Positions 25,767 through 34,649 are shown, numbered from the stretch's first letter. The stretch: 43,308 nucleotides of DNA from Treponema sp. (GCA_016293645.1 JAEDDW010000010.1:1-43308); one strand, 5' to 3'. Program-made: numbers and translations. The notes: a model not told the origin generated them from the sequence alone.

Positions 25767-26999
25767 CTATACGATTGCGAGCCAGGCGATTGTTGCCGCA
25801 TCCTTTGCGATATTATCGATGATGCAGTATTCGTTTGGCTGGTGGCACAGCTCATCCATGGTAGACCAAACTACTGCATCGATTCCCATATTGCGCAGTT
25901 CAGCGGCTACTGTTCCGCCACCGATACCGATGAACTTTGGTTCGATTCCGTGAACAGCCTCAATGGCAGAGGCAAGTTCTTTTGCCACAGGAGAATCCTT
26001 AGATGTTGCAGGACTCTGTGCCGACTGTGGTTCAGAAACTTCAATCTTTACATCGTATTGCTTTTCTATCTCACTGACAATTTCTGAAACTTCCGCACGC
26101 ACTTCATCAAGGCCATAGCATGGAAGAATTCTGCAGTCAAAGCACAGAACATCATCACCCGGAATAATGTTCACGCCACTGACATTGGCATTCTGCATCG
26201 TCGGCTGAAAAGTTGAACGATCAGGCTCAAACATAGGATCCCGTCTGTCAAATTTCTTTTCAAGGGCATTTACCCTCATGGCCAGATCACAGGCGGCAAG
26301 TTTTGCATTGCGTCCCTGGTCCGGGCGGCTTCCGTGTGACTGTTTGCCAACAGTATGGAACTTGAGCCACAGCAGATTCTTTTCAGCAATTTCAATTGTC
26401 TTTCCTTCAGGATCTCCACCATCAGGAATCAGGATTCTGTCATTTTTGCCAAAAAGTTCCGGATGATTTTTTACAAGCCACCCCATTCCGTAGTTAGAGC
26501 CAACTTCTTCGTCTGCCATGAAAAGAAGCTTTATCGTATGTTCTGGAAGAATATGCTGCTTCACAAAACTCAATGCAGCAAGAACACCGGAACACAATCC
26601 CTGCTGGTTGTCCTCTACTCCACGACCGAAAATTTTTCCATCCTTGACTACAGCCTGCCATGGATCAGTGTTCCATAGTGAAAGTTCTCCGGCTGGAACA
26701 ACATCCATGTGGGCACAGATCCAGATATTGTAGTCATCAAGATTTCCAGGAATTGTAGCAACAAGATTCGGACGAAGCCCTCCGCCAACGCGACTGTCAG
26801 GAGCGTCAAAATGCTCAAGATTCTTTATTCCGTTTGCCTTAAGCCACTGTTCAAGGACGGCGCACTTTTTGCTTTCACCGTCACCACCATTTTCCGGTGC
26901 AAGTGCTGGAACACAGGTAAGGGATTTTTCAAGATCCACAGCAAGTTCAGTATTGTCAAAAATAAATTCTTTAAGCTGATTAAGTTCGTCGATATTCAT
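25767..26999 (-). CDS. M20 family metallo-hydrolase (ArgE/DapE type)
   Basis: A 410-residue zinc-dependent amidohydrolase/peptidase. Metal ligands are visible in IWICAHMDVVPAGE, GRGVEDNQQG and LLFMADEEVGSNYG (catalytic Glu and neighbouring ligand); the dimerisation domain is in the middle, and a final metal His is in DELCHQPNEY. Family members remove acyl groups or cleave dipeptides; the substrate is unknown. The frame extends to an ATG at 27077, but the ATG at 26999 (MNIDELNQLK) is preferred: it is where family homology begins and it lies exactly 6 nt after a near-consensus promoter, which makes it a leaderless start. Confidence 0.88.
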   Translation of the reverse strand: MNIDELNQLKEFIFDNTELAVDLEKSLTCVPALAPENGGDGESKKCAVLEQWLKANGIKNLEHFDAPDSRVGGGLRPNLVATIPGNLDDYNIWICAHMDVVPAGELSLWNTDPWQAVVKDGKIFGRGVEDNQQGLCSGVLAALSFVKQHILPEHTIKLLFMADEEVGSNYGMGWLVKNHPELFGKNDRILIPDGGDPEGKTIEIAEKNLLWLKFHTVGKQSHGSRPDQGRNAKLAACDLAMRVNALEKKFDRRDPMFEPDRSTFQPTMQNANVSGVNIIPGDDVLCFDCRILPCYGLDEVRAEVSEIVSEIEKQYDVKIEVSEPQSAQSPATSKDSPVAKELASAIEAVHGIEPKFIGIGGGTVAAELRNMGIDAVVWSTMDELCHQPNEYCIIDNIAKDAATIAWLAIV

Positions 27000-27005
27000 G
27001 ACACA

Positions 27006-27034
27006 ATTATAGGGACATAATATTTTAAAGTCAA
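27006..27034 (-). promoter_or_regulatory. M20 hydrolase promoter, leaderless
   Basis: TTGACT (27034-27029), 17-bp spacer, perfect TATAAT (27011-27006) on the minus strand, then TGTGTC and the ATG at 26999. The +1 expected 6-7 nt after the -10 coincides with the A of the ATG. This is the clearest leaderless case in the window and it decides the start codon. Confidence 0.7.
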
Positions 27035-27104
27035 AAACCGACGAAGAAATTTTATTGTTATGGAAAGTATCTTCCATTGATATGATTCTTTTAATGAATA
27101 TAAA

Positions 27105-27471
27105 ATGAGAAAAATGAAAGCAAAATTCCTGACGGTTTTCCAGGTCCTTATTTTCTCTTCCGTTTTTTTTCCTTCACGGAATTCTATCAGGGCGACATAG
27201 CTTACGTTTCTACAGGATCCAGAATCTTTTCAGGCAATGCGGAACAATTAAAGCCGCGGTATTAAATGAAGGCATCATTGAAATCGAAGACAGTGCACTT
27301 GAAAACTGCGTGAACCTGAAATCCATCAGGCTATGCGCAGGATTGAAGTCCATCGGAAAATTCAGTCTTGCCGGAACACAGATTGAATCGCTGGAAATTC
27401 CTGAAGGCTGTCATACTGTAAAACAGGGAGCTTTCCTTATTGGCACAAAAATACTTCCGCTGCCGGAATAA
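27105..27471 (+). pseudogene. Decayed leucine-rich repeat (BspA/TpLRR-like) protein gene
   Basis: The ATG at 27105 opens a signal-peptide-like frame (MRKMKAKFLTVFQVLIFSSV) that runs into a T8 tract (27163-27170) and soon stops. A second frame from about 27173 reads EFYQGDIAYVSTGSRIFSG and stops near 27264; the third frame then reads NEGIIEIEDSALENC, NLKSIRLCAGLKSIGKFSL and IESLEIPEGCHTVKQGAFLI to a TAA at 27469-27471. This is the LRR_5 pattern of BspA-like surface proteins found in treponemes. At least two frameshifts and a very short repeat region show that the gene is dead. Confidence 0.65.
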
Positions 27472-27530
27472 AAAAAAAGCAGCGCAACCGTAGGCTTTCC
27501 AGGCAAGGTAGGAAGCCCCGGCGACACTGC
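27470..27530 (-). terminator. galE terminator candidate
   Basis: On the minus strand an outer stem GCAGTG/CGCTGC (27530-27525, 27484-27479, one G-U pair) encloses a second stem near GGCTTCC/GGAAAGCC and is followed directly by a run of T's (27478-27470). It begins 38 nt after the galE stop. Confidence 0.5.
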
Positions 27531-27567
27531 CCTTATTTATATTGCGGTTTTGATGAACCACCGGCAA

Positions 27568-28545
27568 CTACATCTTGAAATACTTTTTATAGGCATTCCA
27601 TGTCGAACCGATGAGTGTGTCCACATCGCTGTACTTTGCTTCCCAGCCGAGGACTTTTTTTGCAAGGTCTGATTTTGCTGTAAGCTGGGCAGGGTCGCCG
27701 GGACGACGTTCTACGTAATCTGCCTTGATTTCTTTTCCAGTGATGCGGCGTGTAGACTCAAGCATCTCAGTAACGGTAATTCCGTTTCCAGTTCCAAGAT
27801 TGAGAGTGAGGCTTTCTTTCTTTGAGGAAATATATTCAAGTGCCATAACGTGGGCAGAAGCAAGGTCCGTAACGTGAATGTAGTCGCGGATACAGGTTCC
27901 GTCGCGTGTTGGGTAATCATTTCCAAAAACACAAAGCTTTTCGCGTTTTCCGCATGCAACTTCCATCATTACAGGAAGAAGATTTGCAGGATTTTTTTCA
28001 AGACCGTAAAGAACTCCCTCTGGATCATAACCGGCAGCGTTGAAATATCTGAGGGCTGCAAACTTGAGTCCTTTAAGCCTGTCATACCATGCCATGAATT
28101 CCTCAATCTTGAGCTTTGTGAATCCATAGTAGTTTTCAGGATTCTTGGGATGATTTTCATCGATTGGAAGATACTGAGGCTCACCAAAAGTTGCCGCACT
28201 TGAGCTGAAAACCATGTTCAGACAATTGTATTTTACGGCAGCATTAAGGATGTTGATAGTTCCGTTTATATTGTTCACAGAATATTTTTCAGGAGCCACC
28301 ATGGATTCGCCGGCAGCCTTGAAAGCGGCAAGATGAATGAAGGCATCAAAACCTTTGGCAAAAGCTTTTTCAAGATCCTTAACTTTAAGGATATCACCTT
28401 TGATGAATCCGTTTTCCTTGAAAAGATTCTGCTTAAGTCCGCTTGACAGATTGTCAAAGACAGTGACCTTGTGGCCCTTTGACATAAGTTCCTTTACGAC
28501 ATGACTTCCGATATATCCTGCTCCACCAATAACAAGTACCCTCAT
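27568..28545 (-). CDS. galE: UDP-glucose 4-epimerase
   Basis: A 325-residue extended short-chain dehydrogenase interconverting UDP-glucose and UDP-galactose. NAD-binding motif VIGGAGYIGSHVVKELMSKG at the N terminus, FIHLAAFKAAGESM, catalytic Ser in VFSSSAATFGEP, and YxxxK as YYGFTKLKIEE; the substrate region has LRYFNAAGYDPEG and RDGTCIRDYIHVTDLASAH. Cytoplasmic; feeds galactose catabolism or surface glycan synthesis. GAGAGGTAG precedes the ATG. No other Leloir genes adjoin it; thrH diverges from it. Confidence 0.95.
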   Translation of the reverse strand: MRVLVIGGAGYIGSHVVKELMSKGHKVTVFDNLSSGLKQNLFKENGFIKGDILKVKDLEKAFAKGFDAFIHLAAFKAAGESMVAPEKYSVNNINGTINILNAAVKYNCLNMVFSSSAATFGEPQYLPIDENHPKNPENYYGFTKLKIEEFMAWYDRLKGLKFAALRYFNAAGYDPEGVLYGLEKNPANLLPVMMEVACGKREKLCVFGNDYPTRDGTCIRDYIHVTDLASAHVMALEYISSKKESLTLNLGTGNGITVTEMLESTRRITGKEIKADYVERRPGDPAQLTAKSDLAKKVLGWEAKYSDVDTLIGSTWNAYKKYFKM

Positions 28546-28671
28546 GGTTCTACCTCTCGTTTCTTTGTTTTCCTTATTATTTCACAAAGAAGATCAATTT
28601 GCAATTTACATGGTTGCATAAAGAACAACTGTTTGCGCAAGGCGAGTGTTTCACACTTTCCGTAAATTCTG

Positions 28672-28677
28672 TATACT
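28672..28677 (+). promoter_or_regulatory. thrH -10 box
   Basis: TATACT lies 33 nt before the thrH ATG, leaving a leader with an AGAGG ribosome binding site. No convincing -35 is visible at 17 bp (TTTCAC). Confidence 0.35.
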
Positions 28678-28710
28678 GTTGAAAAATTAAATTACTGCAG
28701 AGGTAGAATT

Positions 28711-29316
28711 ATGTATATCACATGTCTTGATCTTGAAGGTGTTTTGGTTCCTGAGATTTGGATTGAATTTGCAAAGGTTTCAGGCATTCCTGAACTTACA
28801 CGCACAACACGTGACGAGCCTGATTATGACAAGCTCATGAAATGGAGAATCGGAATCCTTAAGGAACACGGACTTGGACTCAAGGAAATCCAGGATGTAA
28901 TCTCAAAGATTGATCCGCTCCCAGGCGCAAAGGAATTTCTTGATACACTCCGCTCAAAGTGTCAGACAATCATAATCAGCGACACTTTCAGCCAGTTCGC
29001 AGGTCCTTTGATGAAGAAGCTCGGCATGCCTACAATTTTCTGCAATGAACTTGTTGTTGCTCCAAACGGGGAAATCACAGACTTCAAGATGAGATGCCCA
29101 CAGTCAAAGCTTACAACAGTAAAGGCGCTTCAGTCATGCGGATTTGAAACAGTTGCCAGCGGTGACAGCCACAACGACCTTGCCATGATCAAGGCAAGCA
29201 AGGCAGGTTTCCTCTTCCGCTCAACAGACCAGATCAAGAAGGACAACCCTGAACTTGAAGCCTTCGAAGAATACGACGATCTTCTCAAGGCAATCCTCAA
29301 GGTTGTTGAAGCATAA
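28711..29316 (+). CDS. thrH: Phosphoserine phosphatase / homoserine phosphotransferase ThrH
   Basis: A 201-residue HAD-superfamily protein matching ThrH along its length: YITCLDLEGVLVPEIWIEFA (motif I with Asp nucleophile and the DLE variation typical of ThrH), IIISDTFSQFAGPLMKKLG (motif II) and VASGDSHNDLAMI (motif IV). In Pseudomonas ThrH dephosphorylates phosphoserine and can transfer the phosphate to homoserine. Here it probably serves serine synthesis. AGAGG precedes the ATG. Monocistronic, with repeat elements downstream. Confidence 0.93.
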   Translation: MYITCLDLEGVLVPEIWIEFAKVSGIPELTRTTRDEPDYDKLMKWRIGILKEHGLGLKEIQDVISKIDPLPGAKEFLDTLRSKCQTIIISDTFSQFAGPLMKKLGMPTIFCNELVVAPNGEITDFKMRCPQSKLTTVKALQSCGFETVASGDSHNDLAMIKASKAGFLFRSTDQIKKDNPELEAFEEYDDLLKAILKVVEA

Positions 29317-29394
29317 AAAAAGCAGGATACTTCGACTGGCGCTCAGCAATCCTGCCCGCGCTCAGCAATCCTGCGCAATCATAATTTCATCTTT

Positions 29395-29469
29395 CAAGAA
29401 TTGCCTTGGCAATTCTTGAGGCGAAAGTTACGTGATGAACGGCAACTAATTAATCATCTGCTTTCGCCC
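29395..29469. repeat. Palindromic element related to 1013-1086
   Basis: A perfect hairpin CAAGAATTGCC-TT-GGCAATTCTTG (29395-29418) followed by AGGCGAAAGTTACG and, after about 30 bp, TGCTTTCGCCC. The reverse complement of 1013-1086 has the same order (hairpin, GGCGAAAGTTATG, variable middle, TGCTTTCGCCC), so both are copies of one about 75-bp element. Confidence 0.65.
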
Positions 29470-29470
29470 A

Positions 29471-29519
29471 GGATCCCTGCAATGGCAGCGTAGCTTCAAG
29501 CCGCTGAGTCGAAGGGTCC
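29471..29519. repeat. REP-like stem-loop
   Basis: GGATCCCT (29471-29478) and AGGGTCC (29513-29519) are complementary arms; the interior ends with CTGAGTCGAAGGG, matching the arms of the elements at 25168-25373 and 42996-43025. It lies 24 bp after the fhs stop on the minus strand. A shorter GCAGGAT/ATCCTGC hairpin sits just after thrH (29328-29355). Confidence 0.55.
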
Positions 29520-29542
29520 GCCACGCTATTCAAAATCAAAGA

Positions 29543-31216
29543 TTAGAACAATCCGCTGATCACGCCATTGTCATCAACATCGATGTTTTCCGCAGCCGGA
29601 ACTTTTGGAAGACCAGGCATATCGACGATATCGCCTGCGAATGCAACAACAAATCCTGCACCGCTGTAAAGCTGAACATCACGCACAGGGAACGCATAGC
29701 CTGATGGAGCACCAAGGGCAGACTTGTTGTGGCTTATTGAATTCTGTGTCTTGGCCATGCAGACAGGAAGATTTCCATAACCGGCCTTTTCATATTCAGC
29801 AAGTTTCTTGAGCGCCTTTGTGTCGAATTCAACTGATGCCGCACCGTAGATTTCCTTTGCAAGAGTTTCGATCTTCTCCTTGAAAGAAGCATCGAGAGGA
29901 TAGATGTTCTTGAACTCAGAAGGCTTGTCACAGATTTCCACAACTTTTTCTGCAAGTGCCTTGGCCCCGTCTCCACCTTTGCCCCAGCCTTCACAGAGAA
30001 TCGCTTCGCTTCCGCATTCCTTTGCAAGCTGCTGAACAAGAGCAATCTCAGCATCAGTGTCGGTAATGAATTTATTCACTGCGATGACACAAGGAAGGCC
30101 GAATTTCTTCATATTGTTGATATGTGCCTTTACATTCTCAAAACCTGTGGTGATTGCCTCAAGATTTTCAACACCAAGATCAGTCTTAAGAACACCACCG
30201 TGCATTTTGATTGCGCGGCATGTAGCAACGATTACAGCTGCATTCGGTTTGAGTCCGTGCATGCGGCATTTGATGTCAAAGAATTTTTCAGCTCCAAGGT
30301 CAGCGGCAAAACCAGCTTCGGTCACAACATAGTCACCTGTAGCAAGAGCACAGAGTGTGGCATTGATGGAATTGCATCCATGGGCGATGTTGGCAAAAGG
30401 GCCACCGTGGATGAATGCCGGATTTTTTTCCAAAGTCTGAACAAGATTAGGTCTGATCGCATCTTTCAGAAGAGCCGCGATGGCACCTGTGCATTTAAGC
30501 TGACCGAAAGTAACGTTTTCCTTTGCGTATGTCTGGCCGATGATGATGCGACTGATTTTTTCCTTGAGTTCAGAAATGCTCTTCGATAGACATACGATTG
30601 CCATGATTTCAGATGCAACAGAAATCTGGAAGTGGCTTTCACGAGGAACACCGTCAATGCGGCTACCAAGACCAAGAATCACATTTCTGAGGGCACGGTC
30701 GTTGAGGTCAACACAGCGCTTCCATGAGATTGTACGAGGATCAATATTGAGGGCATTTCCCTGCTGCAGATGGTTGTCGATCAAAGCTGCCATAAGATTG
30801 TTTGCGGCAGTTATCGCATGGATGTCACCAGTAAAGTGAAGGTTGATGTCCTCCATCGGAACAACCTGGGCATATCCACCACCACAGGCTCCTCCCTTGA
30901 TTCCAAAGCAAGGTCCAAGAGATGGCTCGCGGAGGGCAATCACAGTTTTCTTTCCGATTTTATTGAGGCCGTCGCCAAGAGCGATGGTGACTGTAGATTT
31001 TCCTTCACCGGCTGCAGTCGGTGTCATGGCAGTAACAAGAACAAGCTTTCCTCTCTTACTGGAAGCCTGGAGTGAATTCAATTTTTCAAAGTTGATCTTT
31101 GCCTTGTATGAACCATAGAAATCCAGGTCTTTTTCTTCAAGGCCAATTTTTCTGGCAACTTCAGCCACCGGAACCATTACATTTTTCTGTGCGATTTCAA
31201 TATCTGTCATATTCAC
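29543..31216 (-). CDS. fhs: Formate--tetrahydrofolate ligase
   Basis: A 557-residue enzyme making 10-formyl-THF from formate, ATP and THF. Clear signature regions: VTAMTPTAAGEGKSTVTIAL (P-loop-like ATP site), ALREPSLGPCFGIKGGACGG, FTGDIHAITAANNL, and GGPFANIAHGCNS. Length fits the 555-560 bacterial norm. CGGAG precedes the ATG at 31216. With metF and metH in the same window it supplies the one-carbon pool. Function beyond that (acetogenesis) cannot be claimed from this gene alone. Confidence 0.97.
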   Translation of the reverse strand: MNMTDIEIAQKNVMVPVAEVARKIGLEEKDLDFYGSYKAKINFEKLNSLQASSKRGKLVLVTAMTPTAAGEGKSTVTIALGDGLNKIGKKTVIALREPSLGPCFGIKGGACGGGYAQVVPMEDINLHFTGDIHAITAANNLMAALIDNHLQQGNALNIDPRTISWKRCVDLNDRALRNVILGLGSRIDGVPRESHFQISVASEIMAIVCLSKSISELKEKISRIIIGQTYAKENVTFGQLKCTGAIAALLKDAIRPNLVQTLEKNPAFIHGGPFANIAHGCNSINATLCALATGDYVVTEAGFAADLGAEKFFDIKCRMHGLKPNAAVIVATCRAIKMHGGVLKTDLGVENLEAITTGFENVKAHINNMKKFGLPCVIAVNKFITDTDAEIALVQQLAKECGSEAILCEGWGKGGDGAKALAEKVVEICDKPSEFKNIYPLDASFKEKIETLAKEIYGAASVEFDTKALKKLAEYEKAGYGNLPVCMAKTQNSISHNKSALGAPSGYAFPVRDVQLYSGAGFVVAFAGDIVDMPGLPKVPAAENIDVDDNGVISGLF

Positions 31217-31411
31217 TCCGCTAATTTTTATAGTCCTATCATTTTATTGAAAAACACGTAGAATTTCAATTTAACAGGAATTGAAAAAATCAAGACTATT
31301 ATATTATTTTATGTTATAATTAAGATGAACTTAGTATTCATCAATATCAAAAAGTATTTTTTATCATGCTCAATTTTATTTTTGAGACGGAACCAATTAT
31401 TGAGGTACAAA

Positions 31412-31988
31412 ATGAGAAAATTTTGCTTTTTGACTTTATTGTTTTCTTTCTTTTTCTTTTCATGCGCCATGAACCAGGAATCTGGTGGAAGTGTGGTGAT
31501 CACGATGCCGGAAAAAACAGAGGCAGTCCGCGCAATTACAGATTTCGAGACAAGCTATACAATCACCATATCCGGTCCTACATCCGTTGAACCAAAAAAC
31601 GCACGTGCCGGTGAAACAATCCAGTTCAGCGAGCTTGCTTCAGGCAATTATTCAGAAAGACTAAGGATTCCGCTCCGGAGAAAAGATAGATCCGCTTTCA
31701 TATCCAAAGGCAAAGATGATCGTCAAAGTTTTTGAAGATGTTGAAGACGGCAAGTGTCTTAATGAAAAAGAATTCACTGAATTTGAGTTCAACAGTGGTC
31801 ATGTTGACGGTGTTCTGTCTTACGATGACATTACCTTTGACTCCGACGGCAACTGCGTCATAACAGATTCAGGCAATTACAAACTAATCTTTACAGTCTA
31901 TCAGTATGTTTCAGATACAAAATACGAAAAATACTTTGTATCTAAAGAATCTGATAAAGTCGAAAAATCGATATTCATTGGTAGATAA
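31412..31988 (+). pseudogene. Lipoprotein gene with frameshift
   Basis: The ATG at 31412 (GAGG ribosome binding site, TATAAT at 31315-31320 upstream) starts a lipoprotein signal, MRKFCFLTLLFSFFFFSC, with Cys18 as lipidation site, then about 65 residues of a beta-rich domain (TSYTITISGPTSV, AGETIQFSELASGNYS). This frame shifts near 31660-31680 and ends at 31735. The adjacent frame, open from 31665, continues sensibly (GFRSGEKIDPLSYPKAK, KVFEDVEDGKCLNEKEF, GNYKLIFTVYQYVSDTKYEK) to 31988. Joined, they give about 190 residues. A separate start at 31716 with AAAGG before it is possible. Family not recognised. Confidence 0.55.
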
Positions 31989-31992
31989 AAAA

Positions 31993-32049
31993 AGGGATGC
32001 TCCCTGATCTGCACTTAAAAATGCACTTCAAGGAACATCCCTTTTCTAT
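31993..32049. terminator. Bidirectional terminator
   Basis: AGGGATG (31993-31999) pairs with CATCCCT (32036-32042), extended by TCC/GGA. TTTTCTATTTT follows on the plus strand and TTTTTTTATC on the minus strand, so it can end both the lipoprotein gene and the convergent flavoprotein gene. Confidence 0.75.
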
Positions 32050-32066
32050 TTTAAATCAGCGGTAAC

Positions 32067-33794
32067 TTATTTGATCTGAGCAAGAGCAGAGTCTGCGGCA
32101 ATCTTTCCAAAGATACAGATGTCTGCGACAGCGTTTCCGCCAAGACGGTTGCCGCCATGGATTCCGCCTGTGACTTCTCCAGCCGCATAAAGCCCTGGAA
32201 CCGGATTTCCGTCTGCATCAAGAACTTCAGCCTTTGTGTTGATTACGATACCACCCATTGTGTGATGGATTGCAGGTCCAATTTCACATGCATAGAAAGG
32301 TCCCTTTGTAAGTGGACGAGGCATTTCATTTGCCTTTCTTCCGAGAGGATCGTTTCCGCTTGCCTGGATCTGTGCATATTCAGCCATTGTTGCTTCAAGT
32401 ACATCAGATGGAATCTCGAGTTTTGCAGCAAGTTCCGCAACTGTGGCACCTTCTGTAAGGAGTCCCTTCTTTACATAACCTTCAATAGCCTTGAGGGATT
32501 CACGTACATCCTGGTCGAAAAGAATGTATGCAGTCTGCCCCTTCTGTTCAAGGATTGCCTTCGACATGACGTCGCGGGTTGCCATCTCAGTGCAGAATCT
32601 TTTTCCTTCACGGTTCACGATGATGGCACCGTTTCCACGTACAGCTTCTGTGATCATGGTTCCGTTCCCTGGAACTACTGTCGGGTGAGTCTGAATCTCA
32701 TCCATCTGAGTAAGGGCGGCATTGAATTTCTTGACCATTTCAAATGCATCACCTGTAGCACCTCTGTGGTTAGTTGTTCCGAATCCCTTGAGGTTTGGCT
32801 TGTAAGAGACAACCATGTCAGGATTTGCTCCAAAACCTCCGGCAGCAACAATCACAGCCTTTGCCTTGATCACATAGTCACCGTTCTTTGCGCTTACCTT
32901 TACACCTGCCGCACGTCCCTTTTCTTCGATTATGTCGGTTACCTTTGAGTTCAGTCTGATTTCAGCACCTGCGTTTTCAGCGGCCTTAACAAGGACAGAA
33001 ACAAGATGGGCACCTACAGCGGCACCACCCTGAGGTCTGTGAGTTCTTTTGTTTGAGCTTCCAGCCATCTTGCCGACATCAGTAAGATCCGCACCAATTG
33101 AGATGAGCCAGTCAACTGTAGCAGCCGATTCCTCCACCATCTTGCGTACAAGCTCAGGGTTGTTCTTGTTGTATCCACCTTTCATTGTGTCGTTGTAATA
33201 AGAATCGTTGCTGTCTTCAATTCCAAGTTTCTTCTGAATTGAAGTTTCACTGGCATTGAGACCACCAGTTGCACTGATTGTGTTTCCACCACAGGCAGCC
33301 ATCTTTTCAAGGACGATGACTTTCTTTCCTTTTGATGCGGCTTCTGTCGCAGCAGAAAGACCAGCTCCGCCTGCACCGATGATCACGATGTCACATGAAA
33401 TATCCTTTGCCTTCTCGACTTTCTCCGTCTTTCCCTGGGCAAGGGCAAAGGCACCTGTCAATGCCTTGAGGGTTGCATTGGAAGTTATTGTAGCACCTGA
33501 TACGGCATCAATTTTTGCCTTTCCGCCGTTCTTCACAAACTGATCGCAGATCACCTGCTCAGCACTTTTTGCAAAATCAGTTTCCTCTTCCTTTACAACC
33601 TTTGCACCAGCAAGCTTTCCACCTTCAACCGAAAGTTCAACAACGATAGGTCCGTTGCGTCCGTCAGAAGATGCGGTATAAGTTCCGTCTGTGAGAGAAA
33701 CCTTTTTGCTGCATGCAACATAAGCAAGGGAGATTGCAGACACTACCGCAAACAAACCAGTAAAAATAATATTTCTTCTAAGATGATTATTCAT
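32067..33794 (-). CDS. Fumarate-reductase-like flavoprotein with FMN-binding domain, exported
   Basis: A 575-residue protein. Residues 1-28 are an export signal ending in a possible lipobox (AYVAC, Cys28). Residues 35-120 form an FMN-binding domain with DAVSGAT (96-102), the site for covalent FMN attachment by ApbE. From 133 a flavocytochrome c-type FAD domain follows (DIVIIGAGGAGLSAATEAAS). Residues of the fumarate reductase active site are all present: QTHPTV (His370), EAVRGNGAI (Glu383, Arg386), ATRD (Arg407, with the same 21-residue spacing as in Shewanella Fcc3), HHTMGGI and GGNRLGGNAV. It should reduce fumarate or a related enoate outside the cytoplasm, taking electrons via FMN rather than haem. 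AGGAGG precedes the ATG. Confidence 0.9.
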   Translation of the reverse strand: MNNHLRRNIIFTGLFAVVSAISLAYVACSKKVSLTDGTYTASSDGRNGPIVVELSVEGGKLAGAKVVKEEETDFAKSAEQVICDQFVKNGGKAKIDAVSGATITSNATLKALTGAFALAQGKTEKVEKAKDISCDIVIIGAGGAGLSAATEAASKGKKVIVLEKMAACGGNTISATGGLNASETSIQKKLGIEDSNDSYYNDTMKGGYNKNNPELVRKMVEESAATVDWLISIGADLTDVGKMAGSSNKRTHRPQGGAAVGAHLVSVLVKAAENAGAEIRLNSKVTDIIEEKGRAAGVKVSAKNGDYVIKAKAVIVAAGGFGANPDMVVSYKPNLKGFGTTNHRGATGDAFEMVKKFNAALTQMDEIQTHPTVVPGNGTMITEAVRGNGAIIVNREGKRFCTEMATRDVMSKAILEQKGQTAYILFDQDVRESLKAIEGYVKKGLLTEGATVAELAAKLEIPSDVLEATMAEYAQIQASGNDPLGRKANEMPRPLTKGPFYACEIGPAIHHTMGGIVINTKAEVLDADGNPVPGLYAAGEVTGGIHGGNRLGGNAVADICIFGKIAADSALAQIK

Positions 33795-33887
33795 GAATCC
33801 TCCTATTTTGATTCCAAGAGAAAAATCGTGACGCTGAAAGCATATAAACAGCAGTTTCTATGATATAGTTTTTTATGAAAAAAATCT

Positions 33888-34649
33888 CTATTTCACAAGA
33901 TCTTTCAGAGACTGAAGCTCTTCTTCAGTGAGGGAACGATAGATACCAGGCGCAAGACTTTCATCCAGTTTCAAGGATCCCATCTGGAGGCGCTTGAGAT
34001 AAACCACTTCGTTTTCAAGAGCAAGAAAAATTCTTTTGACTTCGTGAAATCGTCCTTCAGTGACAGTGATTGTACATTTATCGTCTTCGAGAAATTCAAT
34101 GTCACATGGTTTTGCATCACACTCAGGATCATTGGCGGCAGCCGGAATATGAATGCCGGCCCTGGCTTTCTCCTTGTATGCGGATTTCTGTTCAGCGGAA
34201 ACTGAATCACGAAGATGCACAAGATAAGTTTTTCTGACTTCGTATTTAGGGAATGTAAGTTTGTGGTTCAGCTCACCGTCGGTAGTGAAAATAAGAAGGC
34301 CTTCAGTGTCGGCATCGAGACGGCCTACAGTGCTCAGAGAACCTCCAAGGCGCTTCTGGTTGTCCTTGTCATCAAGAAATTCATAGACCGTCTGGCGACG
34401 GTCACTTTTTGTGGAACACACACTGCCGGCGATTTTGTTCATCATGAAATAGGAATGTTTTTCAACGGCAAGTTTTTCACCGTTGATGATGATTTCATCA
34501 CTGTCCGGATCAATGTGGAATTCAGGATCCCTGACACGTTCCCCATTGATCAAAACCTCTCCAAAGCGCACAAGTTTTTTTACTTCGCGCCTTGTTCCAA
34601 AACCGCTGTTCGCAAGAATTTTATCCAGCCTTTCTTTCTGACTCATCAT
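33888..34649 (-). CDS. rsuA: 16S rRNA pseudouridine synthase, RsuA family
   Basis: A 253-residue pseudouridine synthase: S4 RNA-binding domain at 1-60 (RLDKILANSGFGTRREVKKL) and catalytic domain with STVGRLDADTEGLLIFTTDG, where the Asp after RL is the nucleophile. C-terminal TVTEGRFHEVKRIF is typical of RsuA/RluB/E/F. The exact target uridine (16S 516 versus 23S sites) is not decided by sequence alone. Its ATG overlaps the stop of the preceding coiled-coil gene (ATGA), so it is translated as part of the cyclase operon. Confidence 0.9.
   Translation of the reverse strand: MMSQKERLDKILANSGFGTRREVKKLVRFGEVLINGERVRDPEFHIDPDSDEIIINGEKLAVEKHSYFMMNKIAGSVCSTKSDRRQTVYEFLDDKDNQKRLGGSLSTVGRLDADTEGLLIFTTDGELNHKLTFPKYEVRKTYLVHLRDSVSAEQKSAYKEKARAGIHIPAAANDPECDAKPCDIEFLEDDKCTITVTEGRFHEVKRIFLALENEVVYLKRLQMGSLKLDESLAPGIYRSLTEEELQSLKDLVK

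Noticed and set aside
27000..27077. 26-residue N-terminal extension of the M20 hydrolase
   Set aside because: Family homology begins at the ATG at 26999 and the near-consensus promoter lies inside the extension, so translation from 27077 is unlikely.
27331..27567. 78-residue minus-strand frame downstream of galE
   Set aside because: It spans the terminator candidate and the LRR pseudogene antisense strand, with no recognisable domain.
31325..31411. Upstream ATG for the lipoprotein
   Set aside because: The frame from 31325 would bury the signal peptide and lipobox; the ATG at 31412 has GAGG at the right distance.
32157..32948. 263-residue plus-strand frame
   Set aside because: It lies wholly antisense to the flavoprotein gene, has odd Cys/His-rich composition and no ribosome binding site; a shadow frame.
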